64,000 nt of DNA, taken from positions 17,830 through 81,829 of the forward strand of contig CANQUM010000007.1 of the NCBI GenBank assembly GCA_947627045.1, read 5' to 3'. Both the position numbers and the translations under genes were made by a program. Origin of the DNA: an uncultured Clostridia bacterium. Lineage in GTDB: Bacteria > Bacillota > Clostridia > Oscillospirales > Ruminococcaceae. The notes under the pieces are model-generated. The model ran no database searches. It was not told the origin of the DNA and saw only the letters and a program-made list of their open reading frames with translations. Position 1 is the first letter of the stretch, and every line of letters begins with the position of its first letter. Positions 18,303 through 26,331 of this stretch are shown one piece after another.

Positions 18303-18441
18303 GACATATAGGCGAGCAGGCGAAACTGTGTCACATAAAACAAACTGCTTAATGCTGCTCGGTTCCCCGCCTGACATGGTTCACAGCGTTTCATTGCACA
18401 GGACCTGCACACCTATATCTCGGATCAATTGAACCTAAATC
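18303..18441 (-). ncRNA. ffs: Signal recognition particle RNA (small bacterial type)
   Basis: Minus-strand sequence contains the SRP helix 8 core: CATGTCAGG, then GGGGAACC, then GAGCAGCATTAAGCAG, which matches the conserved symmetric and asymmetric loops and GGAA tetraloop region. The ends pair (GATATAGG near 18420 with CCTATATGTC near 18303), giving a compact hairpin of about 118 nt without an Alu domain. The exact ends are estimated from the pairing and from the promoter at 18448-18476. It lies upstream of dnaX. Confidence 0.88.
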
Positions 18442-18447
18442 TTTTAT

Positions 18448-18476
18448 AGTATATCACAGTTTATTTGATTTTTCAA
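18448..18476 (-). promoter_or_regulatory. Promoter for SRP RNA
   Basis: On the minus strand TTGAAA (18476-18471) and TATACT (18453-18448) are 17 bp apart. The predicted start is near 18441, just before the SRP RNA hairpin. Confidence 0.8.
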
Positions 18477-18659
18477 GGGTATGTATAAATTTTACTACCA
18501 AATTTTATTCACCGTTTCAATATTGTTATCATCACTAATTACATCTTACGACAAAGAAATGCAGTATACGTCAGAATTCTTGATTATTCTAGGCAGATAA
18601 TATATCCTGTACTTATGTGAACACAGAAAAAATTCACCGGAGTTTAGGAGGATAAGAAA

Positions 18660-20570
18660 ATGAAACTTAAAAAACTTTTATCATTTGCCGCATCGGCGGC
18701 AGTGGCGTTAACTGCACTGACAGGTGCAATGACAGTATCGGCTGATACTGTTGATTCAGGTACATGCGGAGACTTAAGCTGGACGCTTGATTCAGACGGC
18801 GTTCTGACATTTTCGGGACAAGGTGATATGGATTCGCCTAAAGTTGATGATGGTAATGCTGAATCACAAGTTGGTGATTTCCCGAATATATACACATATA
18901 AGGAACACAAAGATGCTATAAAAGAAGTTAAAATTGAAGAGGGAGTAACATCAATAGGATTTTGTGCATTTTATCAAATGCCAAAGCTTGAAACGGTTAC
19001 TTTGCCTTCAACCATTGCTGAATTTAAAGGCAGTACTGTTATGCTTCAAGCTGTAGAGAGCGGTCATCCAGGTGAAGAAGCGTATCACGTTATGTGTTAT
19101 GCTTTTGCTGAATGTCCATTACTTAAAAACCTGACCCTAACTGAGGGTATCAAACATATTGGCGGCTATGCTTTCAGTGGATGTACATCTCTTGATAATG
19201 TAACAATTCCAAAATCACTTACAAAATGGGATGCTTATTCCTTCAGTGATTGTTCATCATTAAAGAATGTAACGCTTACTGATGGATTAACTATTGTTGG
19301 AAGTTATGTGTTCTGTAACAGTGCATTACAAAGTATTTTTATTCCATCAAGTATTACAGATTGGATAATTTCCAGATCAAAATATCAAGTGTATAAAGGT
19401 AATACAAACTGTGCATTTGAAAACTGTAAAAAGTTATCATCTGTTACTTTTGAGGAAGGTATTAAAAGATTAGGACTTGTATCATTTCCTAACTGTTCGT
19501 CATTAAAGAAGATAGTTATACCTGCATCGGTAACTAATATTGATTATGCTTTTGAAAATTGCACCGGATTGCAGGAGGCATATATAGAGGAAGGTGCTCA
19601 GATATCGTCTGGTAATGTAAATTTTACGAATACCTTTGCATATTGCAGTAATCTTAAAAGAATAGAGATACCTGCAGGTATTGATATTGCATATGGTAAT
19701 CCGCAGTGGATTGCAGAGTGCAGTTTGTTAACAGATATTTATATTCACGGAAAAGATTATACTTTGCCTCTTCCTGACGGGGGAGGAACGCCAAAATTCC
19801 ATTGTTATTTTGATACAAAAACATATGAAACTCTAACTAATCCTTACAAGAGCAATATTCCGGTGGAAAGAATGGTTAATCTTGCAGATGATATATCAAC
19901 ATATAAAGAATTACTGCAAACAAGAGTTGACGACGCTAAATCATATGACGAGGCACAATATACACCTGAAAGCTACGGCGTATTAAAAGCATTAATTGAA
20001 AAAGCAGAAAAATACGGCGATGATTCAAATATAATGGCAATGGAAGATACAGCTTCAGATATAAAAGCAGCAATTAAAGGCTTAGAGAAAAAGTCTGACG
20101 AACCTATAACAGACCCAACATCAGATGATAAGTCAGACCCGACAGATAATTCAAACAATACATCTAACGATACACCAACACCGCCTAAAACAACTGAACC
20201 AACAACGGCAAAGACACCTGTAAACAGCAATAAAGAAATAAATAAGCCTGCAAATAAAGTGCCGAGTGCAACTAAAGTAACTGCTAAAAAACCAGCTAAA
20301 GTAAAAGCAGTGAAAGCAAAAGCCAAGAAAAAGAAGCTAAATGTTTCTTGGAAAAAGGTAAACGGAGCAACTGGCTATGAGGTAATGTATGCAACAAACA
20401 ACAAGTTTACAAAGAACAAAAAGACAGTTAAAGTCAAGAAAAACAAAGTAACAATAAAGAGACTTAAATCAAAGAAGAAATACTTTGTAAAGGTAAGAGC
20501 ATATAAAAAGGCAAACGGCACTACATATTATGGCAAGTGGAGTAAAGCTGTTAAGAAAAAAGTTAAATGA
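18660..20570 (+). CDS. BspA-like leucine-rich-repeat secreted protein with Fn3-type C-terminus
   Basis: 636 residues, ATG 18660 after AGGAGG. Order: signal peptide (residues 1-27, ending TVSADT), then BspA/LRR_5 repeats from about 30 to 400 (LETVTLPSTI, LKNLTLTEGI, LKNVTLTDGL). A FIVAR-like helical unit follows (about 420-475), a Thr/Pro/Asp-rich spacer (480-540) and a lysine-rich fibronectin III-like module at the end (VSWKKVNGATGYEV ... YFVKVRAYKK). No sortase motif or membrane anchor is seen, so the basic C-terminal module may hold it to the wall. Probably a surface adhesion or substrate-binding protein. The C-terminal module is repeated in the gene at 52796. Confidence 0.85.
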   Translation: MKLKKLLSFAASAAVALTALTGAMTVSADTVDSGTCGDLSWTLDSDGVLTFSGQGDMDSPKVDDGNAESQVGDFPNIYTYKEHKDAIKEVKIEEGVTSIGFCAFYQMPKLETVTLPSTIAEFKGSTVMLQAVESGHPGEEAYHVMCYAFAECPLLKNLTLTEGIKHIGGYAFSGCTSLDNVTIPKSLTKWDAYSFSDCSSLKNVTLTDGLTIVGSYVFCNSALQSIFIPSSITDWIISRSKYQVYKGNTNCAFENCKKLSSVTFEEGIKRLGLVSFPNCSSLKKIVIPASVTNIDYAFENCTGLQEAYIEEGAQISSGNVNFTNTFAYCSNLKRIEIPAGIDIAYGNPQWIAECSLLTDIYIHGKDYTLPLPDGGGTPKFHCYFDTKTYETLTNPYKSNIPVERMVNLADDISTYKELLQTRVDDAKSYDEAQYTPESYGVLKALIEKAEKYGDDSNIMAMEDTASDIKAAIKGLEKKSDEPITDPTSDDKSDPTDNSNNTSNDTPTPPKTTEPTTAKTPVNSNKEINKPANKVPSATKVTAKKPAKVKAVKAKAKKKKLNVSWKKVNGATGYEVMYATNNKFTKNKKTVKVKKNKVTIKRLKSKKKYFVKVRAYKKANGTTYYGKWSKAVKKKVK

Positions 20571-20576
20571 TAAAAG

Positions 20577-20612
20577 AAGCGTTCAGGTCAATTAATGACT
20601 TGAACGCTTTTG
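20577..20612 (+). terminator. Intrinsic terminator
   Basis: AAGCGTTCA pairs with TGAACGCTT around the loop and runs into TTTTG. A near-identical hairpin follows the gene at 52796. Confidence 0.8.
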
Positions 20613-20647
20613 TAGTATTTTGTCTGTTTTTAGGGAAAACTCAGCAG

Positions 20648-21709
20648 TTAATTAGCTTTAATAATGCTCACAATTATTGAATAAACCATTATGCCTATAT
20701 ATATAACGATTATGGGATTTAAAAATATTTCAATACGTTTCTTTGATTCAGAAAGTGATGATTTTTCTGATTCCGTTTCTGCTTTCAGATTTAAAAGCTG
20801 TCTGCCTTTCAGCATTGTAATAGTTATACCAACGATGACAATTGCATAGATAAGAGCGTAGTATAATATAGTAATTAAAGTTGAATTAACACTCGAGTTG
20901 ATATTTAAAAGGCATGGCAGTAAGTTATTGAGCGAGTGCATAATAATTGAAGGTACGATAGAATTCGCTTTTGTATCAACAGTCGCAAATAAAATTCCTA
21001 TAGCAAAGGCTCCGATTGCCTGAGGAATGTTTTTGTGCATAAGTGCAAATAAAAGAGCAGATAAGATTATTGCATTCTTTTTACCGAAGGGAGACAAAGT
21101 CTTTAGAATGAGTCCTCTGAAAACTATTTCCTCAGAAATTGGAGCAACAACTACAAGGTATAATATAGTTGTTATTATAGCTAATGCACTTGCCTTATCA
21201 ACAGAAAAGTCGGCAGTAGGGATATTAGTTCCGCCGGAGCTAAATAGTTTTGTTATGATCGACGTAATAGTCGTCATAATGGTATTGACTAAAAGCCCGA
21301 TAGGGTACATTAACAGTCCCATATGAATATTCTTTTTGCTTACCTTAACAGTCGTTAAAGTTTTTATACCCATTATGCGTGCAGTTATAAGTACTAGAGT
21401 TAAAGAAAGTACAATTACAAAGCAGGAAAATGACATTTTAAAGGCGCTTGAATTAATAATATCTGTCTTGCTTTGAAGAAATTTGTTTATAACAGCGGGG
21501 TCAAAGTTATGGCTTTTAGCAAAAATTGCATAGTAAAGATAGAGAAAAATCTGTCTTCCCAGCTGCAAAAAAACAAAATCATAAAGTATAAAAAGTACTC
21601 CCAGCTTTGTTACGTTTCTTCTTAAAGCATATTTTTCACTCTGCTGTGCAGACATCAGTTCAGTAGATGTATATTCGTTCATATGTTCAACCATCTCTGC
21701 AAGGAACAT
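20648..21709 (-). CDS. CPBP-family intramembrane protease
   Basis: 353 residues with about eight membrane helices. The CPBP/Abi catalytic motifs are present: EEIVFRG (motif 1 glutamates and arginine), FALMHKN (motif 2 histidine) and MHSLNN (motif 4). The family includes CAAX-type proteases and bacteriocin-immunity proteins; the substrate is unknown. GGAGGA abuts the ATG at 21709, so a start at the later ATG 21694 is also possible. Confidence 0.85.
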   Translation of the reverse strand: MFLAEMVEHMNEYTSTELMSAQQSEKYALRRNVTKLGVLFILYDFVFLQLGRQIFLYLYYAIFAKSHNFDPAVINKFLQSKTDIINSSAFKMSFSCFVIVLSLTLVLITARIMGIKTLTTVKVSKKNIHMGLLMYPIGLLVNTIMTTITSIITKLFSSGGTNIPTADFSVDKASALAIITTILYLVVVAPISEEIVFRGLILKTLSPFGKKNAIILSALLFALMHKNIPQAIGAFAIGILFATVDTKANSIVPSIIMHSLNNLLPCLLNINSSVNSTLITILYYALIYAIVIVGITITMLKGRQLLNLKAETESEKSSLSESKKRIEIFLNPIIVIYIGIMVYSIIVSIIKAN

Positions 21710-21738
21710 TCCTCCAATAAAAGTATTTTAGAAAATCT

Positions 21739-22602
21739 TTATCTTAAATTATCAATAGCCTCAAATATCCTTTTTGCAACATACGGATTATTCATAGTGT
21801 AGATGTGAATACCGTCAACGCCGTTAGTAATTAGATCTACTATCTGATCGATTGCATATGCTATACCTGCATCGCGTATTGCTTCAGGATTATCACCAAA
21901 TCGACTCATCATCTTAGCAAATTTAGGAGGTATGCTTGCTCCGCAAAGCGAAACCATACGCTCTATCTGACCTTTGTTTACAATAGGCATAATTCCTGCT
22001 TCTATTGGCACATTTATGCCTGCAAGCCTTGCTTTTTCAACGAAGTCGTAAAAGCACTTGTTGTCAAAGAAAAGCTGAGAGATAAGATGTTCAGCGCCTA
22101 TATCTACTTTTGCTTTTAGGTGCATAATATCTTCAAAAAGTGAGTTGCATTCAGGATGACACTCAGGATAACATACTGATGAAATGGAAAAGTCCCAGTC
22201 TTTTTTGATGTATTCGATCAGTTCATACGCATAGCTGAATTCTTTTTTAGGTTCAACATCAGGAGTTTTGTCTCCCCTAAGGGCAAGAATATTTTCTATG
22301 CCCTTGTTTTTCAGACTTGCAAGTATATAGTCGATGTCAGTTTTTAAAGAGTTCACGCAGGTGAGGTGTGCAAGGGGAGTTATGTTGTATTTTTCCTGAA
22401 TTATTGAGCATATGTCAACAGTCGAGGAATCAGCAATGTTTCCTCCAGCTCCATATGTACATGAAATAAAATCGGGTTTCACCTCAGAGAGACCGTCAAG
22501 CGTTTTATATATAGTGTCAATTCCGCCCTGAGATTTCTTAGGCGGAAAAATCTCAAGTGAAAATACTGTTTTACCTTTTCCAAAAAGTGAGCTTATTTGC
22601 AT
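21739..22602 (-). CDS. metF: Methylenetetrahydrofolate reductase
   Basis: 287 residues from ATG 22602, placed behind GAAAGGA; the longer frame from 22713 covers the promoter. The N-terminal FSLEIFPPK is the family signature, followed by the TIM barrel residues for FAD and folate (LTCVNS, LALRGD, QLFFD). It reduces methylene-THF to methyl-THF for methionine synthesis. Length is normal. Confidence 0.95.
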   Translation of the reverse strand: MQISSLFGKGKTVFSLEIFPPKKSQGGIDTIYKTLDGLSEVKPDFISCTYGAGGNIADSSTVDICSIIQEKYNITPLAHLTCVNSLKTDIDYILASLKNKGIENILALRGDKTPDVEPKKEFSYAYELIEYIKKDWDFSISSVCYPECHPECNSLFEDIMHLKAKVDIGAEHLISQLFFDNKCFYDFVEKARLAGINVPIEAGIMPIVNKGQIERMVSLCGASIPPKFAKMMSRFGDNPEAIRDAGIAYAIDQIVDLITNGVDGIHIYTMNNPYVAKRIFEAIDNLR

Positions 22603-22637
22603 TATTATATTTCCTTTCAATCTGTAATACAAATTAT

Positions 22638-22667
22638 AGTATAACACATTTATATGCAGTATTTCAA
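22638..22667 (-). promoter_or_regulatory. Promoter for metF
   Basis: On the minus strand TTGAAA (22667-22662) and TATACT (22643-22638) have an 18-bp spacer, about 40 bp before the metF start. No SAM riboswitch was found here. Bases 22668-22857 hold nothing else recognised. Confidence 0.55.
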
Positions 22668-22857
22668 GTAGAAAAAAGGAAAATTCGTTAGTTGTATTGC
22701 GTGCAGAGGTCAATTCTGTCGGTTTGGCTATTTATTATAACACAATAATAGCATTCAGCTCAACAAAACGAATACATTTTACAAACTTAACAAATGCAGA
22801 GAACCATCGACGTCTCGACAAATTTGTAAATAAAGTATTAACAAATATATTCCGTAC

Positions 22858-22885
22858 TTGATTTTTGTTTTAGCGGTGATATAAT
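22858..22885 (+). promoter_or_regulatory. Promoter for htpG
   Basis: TTGATT (22858-22863), 16-bp spacer, TATAAT (22880-22885). The CIRCE operator begins 5 bp downstream, so it covers the start site. Confidence 0.7.
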
Positions 22886-22889
22886 ACTG

Positions 22890-22916
22890 TTAGCACTCAA
22901 ACGATTAGAGTGCTAA
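22890..22916 (+). promoter_or_regulatory. CIRCE operator (HrcA site)
   Basis: TTAGCACTC, nine bases, GAGTGCTAA: an exact match to the CIRCE inverted repeat. It overlaps the transcription start of htpG, so HrcA repression and heat induction are expected. Confidence 0.95.
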
Positions 22917-22958
22917 CAATACTAAAATTTTTCAAGACGCAGAAAGGAATGACCGATT

Positions 22959-24863
22959 TTGGGAACAAAACAATTTAAAGCAGAATCTAAACGACTTTTA
23001 GAAATGATGATCAACTCTATCTATACGCATAAGGAGATATTTTTACGAGAGCTTATTTCAAATGCGTCAGACGCTATAGATAAGCTGTATTTTAAATCGC
23101 TTACCGACACGAGTATAGGACTAAATAAGGACGATTTTGAAATAAATATAGAGATTGATAAGGAAAAAAGAATTCTAACCATATCTGATAACGGTATAGG
23201 TATGACAAAAGATGAACTGGAAAATAATCTTGGCACTATTGCAAAGAGCGGTTCGCTTGCATTTAAGAATGATAATAATCTTGACGGAGATGTTGATATA
23301 ATCGGACAGTTCGGTGTTGGATTTTATTCGGCATTTATGGTGGCAAAGAAGGTTACTGTAGTTTCTAAGGCTTACGGCGAGGATAAGGCACATATCTGGA
23401 AATCTTCGGGTGTATCGGGTTATACAATTGATGAATGCGATTCAGATATGAAAGCAGGAACGGTAATTACCTTAGAAATAAAGGAGAATACTGATGAGGA
23501 GAACTATGACGAATTCTTAGAGCAGTATAGAATCCAGTCGCTTGTAAAGAAATATTCAGACTACATTCGTTTTCCAATCAAAATGGAAATGGAGAGAACG
23601 GAGTATCCTGAGAAAAAGGAAGGCGAGGATAAAGAGCCTGAGTCTATTACTGTAAAAGAAATCGTTACACTTAACAGTATGGTTCCAATCTGGAAGAAGA
23701 ACAAGAGCGAGCTTAAAGATGAGGATTACAACAGCTTCTATACCGATAAGTTTGCTGATTATGAAGCTCCTATCACGCATATTCATTCTAAGAATGAGGG
23801 CATCGCAACCTATGACGCTTTGCTGTTTATTCCTTCAAAAGCACCTTTTGACTACTATACAAAGAACTATAAAAAGGGTTTGCAGCTATATTCAAGCGGA
23901 GTTATGATTATGGACTGCTGTGAGGATCTGCTGCCTGATTATTTTAACTTTGTAAAAGGTCTTGTAGATTCGCAGGATCTGTCTTTGAATATTTCAAGAG
24001 AAATGCTCCAACACGACAGACAGGTTAAAATTATTGCCAAGAACATTGAAAAATCAATAAAAAACGAGCTTTCCAAAATGCTTAAAAATAAAAGGGAAGA
24101 CTATGAAAAGTTTTTCAAGGCATTCGGTCTTAATCTGAAATTCGGCATATATCAAAGCTACGGAATGGCTAAGGATACCTTGCAGGATCTGCTTTTGTTT
24201 AAGTCGTCTTTTGAGGGTAAAATGGTTACGCTTGATGAGTATGTAAGCCGTATGAAGGACGACCAGAAATACATTTACTATGCCTGCGGCGAGAGCGAAG
24301 CACGCATTGATATGCTTCCTCAGACGGAGGCTGTTAAAGATAAGGGCTATGAAATTCTTTACTTTACCGACGACGTGGACGAGTTTACGATCAAGATGAT
24401 TATGAACTATAAGGAAAAGGAATTCAAATCAATTTCGGCAAGCGATCTTGACCTTACCACCGATGAGGAAAAAGAAGAGGTCAAAAAGAAAACTGAGGAC
24501 AGCAAGGGTATGTTCGACTATATGAAAGAGGCTCTTGGTGATAAGGTTTCAGAGGTAAGACTTTCTTCAAAGCTGAAAACACATCCTGTTTGTCTTTCAA
24601 GCGACGGTCAGGTTTCAATAGAGATGGAAAAGGTGTTAAATTCAATGCCTCAGAACGGAGATAATAAGGTGAAGTCTGAAAAGGCTCTGGAGATAAATGC
24701 TTCGCACCCTATATATGATAAGCTGACAAGTCTTTATGATAGCGATAAAGATAAGCTGAAAATCTATGCAGAGCTTTTATATAATCAGGCTCTGCTGATT
24801 GAGGGAATGAGTATCGAAAATCCGCTTGAGTTTTCTAATCAGATTTGTGATTTGATGGTTTAG
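22959..24863 (+). CDS. htpG: Molecular chaperone HtpG (Hsp90)
   Basis: 634 residues starting at TTG 22959; the nearby ATG at 22949 is out of frame and stops quickly. The N-terminal ATPase ([40 protein letters not shown]), middle domain (NISREMLQ) and C-terminal dimer domain are complete. Known role: ATP-dependent protein folding. The CIRCE element upstream places it in the HrcA regulon, unlike Bacillus subtilis where htpG is not HrcA-controlled. Confidence 0.97.
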   Translation: MGTKQFKAESKRLLEMMINSIYTHKEIFLRELISNASDAIDKLYFKSLTDTSIGLNKDDFEINIEIDKEKRILTISDNGIGMTKDELENNLGTIAKSGSLAFKNDNNLDGDVDIIGQFGVGFYSAFMVAKKVTVVSKAYGEDKAHIWKSSGVSGYTIDECDSDMKAGTVITLEIKENTDEENYDEFLEQYRIQSLVKKYSDYIRFPIKMEMERTEYPEKKEGEDKEPESITVKEIVTLNSMVPIWKKNKSELKDEDYNSFYTDKFADYEAPITHIHSKNEGIATYDALLFIPSKAPFDYYTKNYKKGLQLYSSGVMIMDCCEDLLPDYFNFVKGLVDSQDLSLNISREMLQHDRQVKIIAKNIEKSIKNELSKMLKNKREDYEKFFKAFGLNLKFGIYQSYGMAKDTLQDLLLFKSSFEGKMVTLDEYVSRMKDDQKYIYYACGESEARIDMLPQTEAVKDKGYEILYFTDDVDEFTIKMIMNYKEKEFKSISASDLDLTTDEEKEEVKKKTEDSKGMFDYMKEALGDKVSEVRLSSKLKTHPVCLSSDGQVSIEMEKVLNSMPQNGDNKVKSEKALEINASHPIYDKLTSLYDSDKDKLKIYAELLYNQALLIEGMSIENPLEFSNQICDLMV

Positions 24864-24880
24864 CAGGGGTAGACCCCTGC
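24863..24880 (+). repeat. GC hairpin repeat at gene end
   Basis: GCAGGGGT-AG-ACCCCTGC overlaps the htpG stop and is followed by the CACGC...CTGCCTTTGG element. Similar hairpins follow the gene ending at 33614 (33614-33630) and occur near 26040, so this is a dispersed intergenic repeat. Confidence 0.6.
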
Positions 24881-24978
24881 ACGCTTTGCTGCCTTTGGTT
24901 AGTTTGCAAAGTGTGTTTACTTTGCAAAACGGCAGGCTTGCCACTTATAATAAATGGGCTAGTATTAAATATTAACAA

Positions 24979-25013
24979 AAAAGTAAGAGATCAGTTTTTC
25001 TCTTACTTTTTTT
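24979..25013 (+). terminator. Terminator downstream of htpG
   Basis: AAAAGTAAGAGA and TCTCTTACTTTT pair perfectly and are followed by a T tract. A near copy of these arms ends the gene at 25598. Confidence 0.8.
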
Positions 25014-25022
25014 GTTGAACAT

Positions 25023-25050
25023 CTGTCAAGGAAAAATTAAACCTTGACAG
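25023..25050 (-). terminator. Terminator of XRE gene
   Basis: CTGTCAAGG (25023-25031) and CCTTGACAG (25042-25050) form a 9-bp stem just after the minus-strand gene. The T tract after it is weak. Confidence 0.5.
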
Positions 25051-25052
25051 TT

Positions 25053-25274
25053 TTATTTCTGTCTAGTATCTTCTTCTGTTTTGGAAAACAAATAGTTTGC
25101 ATCAACTTTATATAGATTCATAAATAAATTTATTAATTTTAAATTAGGTTCTAATTCACCATTTTCATATTTTGATATATTACTTTGTGAAATACTCAAA
25201 ATTTCTGCCACATACTCCTGTGATAGTCCAGCTTTTTTTCTTGCCATTCTTAATCTTTCTGCAAAATGGTTCAC
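25053..25274 (-). CDS. XRE-family helix-turn-helix repressor
   Basis: 73 residues, nearly all one HTH_3 domain (AGLSQEYVAEILSISQSNISKYENGE). It probably binds the two TTATTC-N7-GAATAW palindromes in the gap to the divergent RHH gene, controlling itself and its neighbour. A similar layout is seen in prophage or toxin-antitoxin switches, but no toxin gene is present here. Confidence 0.85.
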   Translation of the reverse strand: MNHFAERLRMARKKAGLSQEYVAEILSISQSNISKYENGELEPNLKLINLFMNLYKVDANYLFSKTEEDTRQK

Positions 25275-25320
25275 TTAATCACATCCTTTGTTTAATTGTA
25301 ACATATTTTACATTAAAATA

Positions 25321-25339
25321 TTATTCTATTTTAGAATAT
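25321..25339. promoter_or_regulatory. Operator 1, TTATTC-N7-GAATAT
   Basis: Inverted repeat in the divergent intergenic region with the same half-site and spacing as operator 2; likely XRE repressor site. Confidence 0.6.
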
Positions 25340-25346
25340 TTAACTA

Positions 25347-25375
25347 TTTACATTAATTAAATACTGTGATATAAT
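25347..25375 (+). promoter_or_regulatory. Promoter for RHH gene
   Basis: TTTACA (25347-25352), 17-bp spacer, TATAAT (25370-25375). Operator 2 lies at the expected start site. Confidence 0.7.
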
Positions 25376-25379
25376 GCAA

Positions 25380-25398
25380 TTATTCCAAAACAGAATAA
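25380..25398. promoter_or_regulatory. Operator 2, TTATTC-N7-GAATAA
   Basis: Second palindrome with identical half-site and spacing to operator 1, sitting on the predicted transcription start. Confidence 0.6.
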
Positions 25399-25412
25399 TA
25401 GGAGCGAAAATA

Positions 25413-25598
25413 ATGGATAAGAATTTTAAGCGTATTCAATTTAGAGCAGACCCTGAAACGCTCGAAAAAATTAATTACATAGCCGAACATTACGGACGCA
25501 CTGTAAAAGAGCAGATAATACATTTAATAGAAAACTGCGTTTGTGAGTATGAAGCAAAGATAGGTCCGATTGATGATGACCCAAAAAAAGAAAAGTAA
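25413..25598 (+). CDS. Small ribbon-helix-helix protein
   Basis: 61 residues from ATG 25413 (AGGAG upstream; the ATG at 25374 overlaps the -10 box). The sequence RIQFRADPETLEKINYIAEHYGRT fits an Arc/MetJ-like RHH fold: one strand and two helices. It is likely a DNA-binding partner of the divergent XRE gene. Its stop lies within the terminator stem. Confidence 0.65.
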   Translation: MDKNFKRIQFRADPETLEKINYIAEHYGRTVKEQIIHLIENCVCEYEAKIGPIDDDPKKEK

Positions 25599-25622
25599 GA
25601 GAAATTCAATCTCTTACTTTTA
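25590..25622 (+). terminator. Terminator of RHH gene
   Basis: AAAAGTAAGAGA and TCTCTTACTTTT enclose a 7-base loop; the stop codon is inside the 5' arm. Confidence 0.75.
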
Positions 25623-25628
25623 ATATTT

Positions 25629-26300
25629 AATATCTTGCTTCTTGCTTCTAAATTTCTTGCTTTTAGACGCCCAAAGGCAGAACTGCGTGCAGTGGTTTAC
25701 CCTAAACTAACTTTAATTTTTTTCAAAGTAAAGCCTGCCCGATTAGAGTCAAGAGACTAGAGACAAGATGCAAGACCTAATTTTCCACAAAGGTTCTGAA
25801 AGTAATATCTTGCTTCTTGCTTCTAAATTTCTTGCTTCTAGACGCCCAAAGGCAGAACTGCGTGCAGTGGTTTACCCTAAACTAATTTTCAATTTTTTCA
25901 AAGTAAAGCCTGCCCGATTAGAGTCAAGAGACTAGAGACAAGATGCAAGACCTAATTTTCCACAAAGGTTCTGAAAGTAATATCTTGCTTCTTGCTTCTA
26001 AATTTCTTGCTTCTAGACGCCCAAAGGCAGCAGAGCGTGCAGGGGTTTACCCCTGCCAAAACGCACCCAAGCTAATTAAAGCCTGAGTGCGTTTTGCAAA
26101 TAATTTATAAGTGGGATGGGGGCAAAGTAAAATATTTGGGAGGTTGCTCTCATCACTCATAATCTAAATTTCATTTTTCCTAGTAAAGTCCGCCTATTAG
26201 TGGCAAGTAACCAGAGACAAGATGCAAGACCTAATTTTCCACAAAAGTTCTGATAACAATATCTTGTTTCTTGCTACTAAATTTCTTGCTTCTAGTCGCT
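25629..26300. repeat. 175-bp tandem repeat array
   Basis: Units begin AATATCTTGCTTCTTGCTTC at 25629, 25804 and 25979, an exact 175-bp period with few changes. A diverged partial unit starts at 26258. Each holds short internal repeats (TTGCTTCT), an AAAGGCAG box and the AGACTAGAGACAAGATGCAAGAC block. No coding frame was found. It fills the gap between the RHH gene and amt. Confidence 0.85.
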
Positions 26301-26331
26301 AAAGGCAGCAGAGCCACCGGCGGTTCGCCGG

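Noticed and set aside
18152..18352. 66-codon plus-strand frame over the SRP RNA
   Set aside because: Overlaps the start of dnaX and the SRP RNA gene on the other strand; no start signal.
25629..26300. CRISPR array
   Set aside because: The 175-bp units are similar along their full length; no spacer/repeat alternation.
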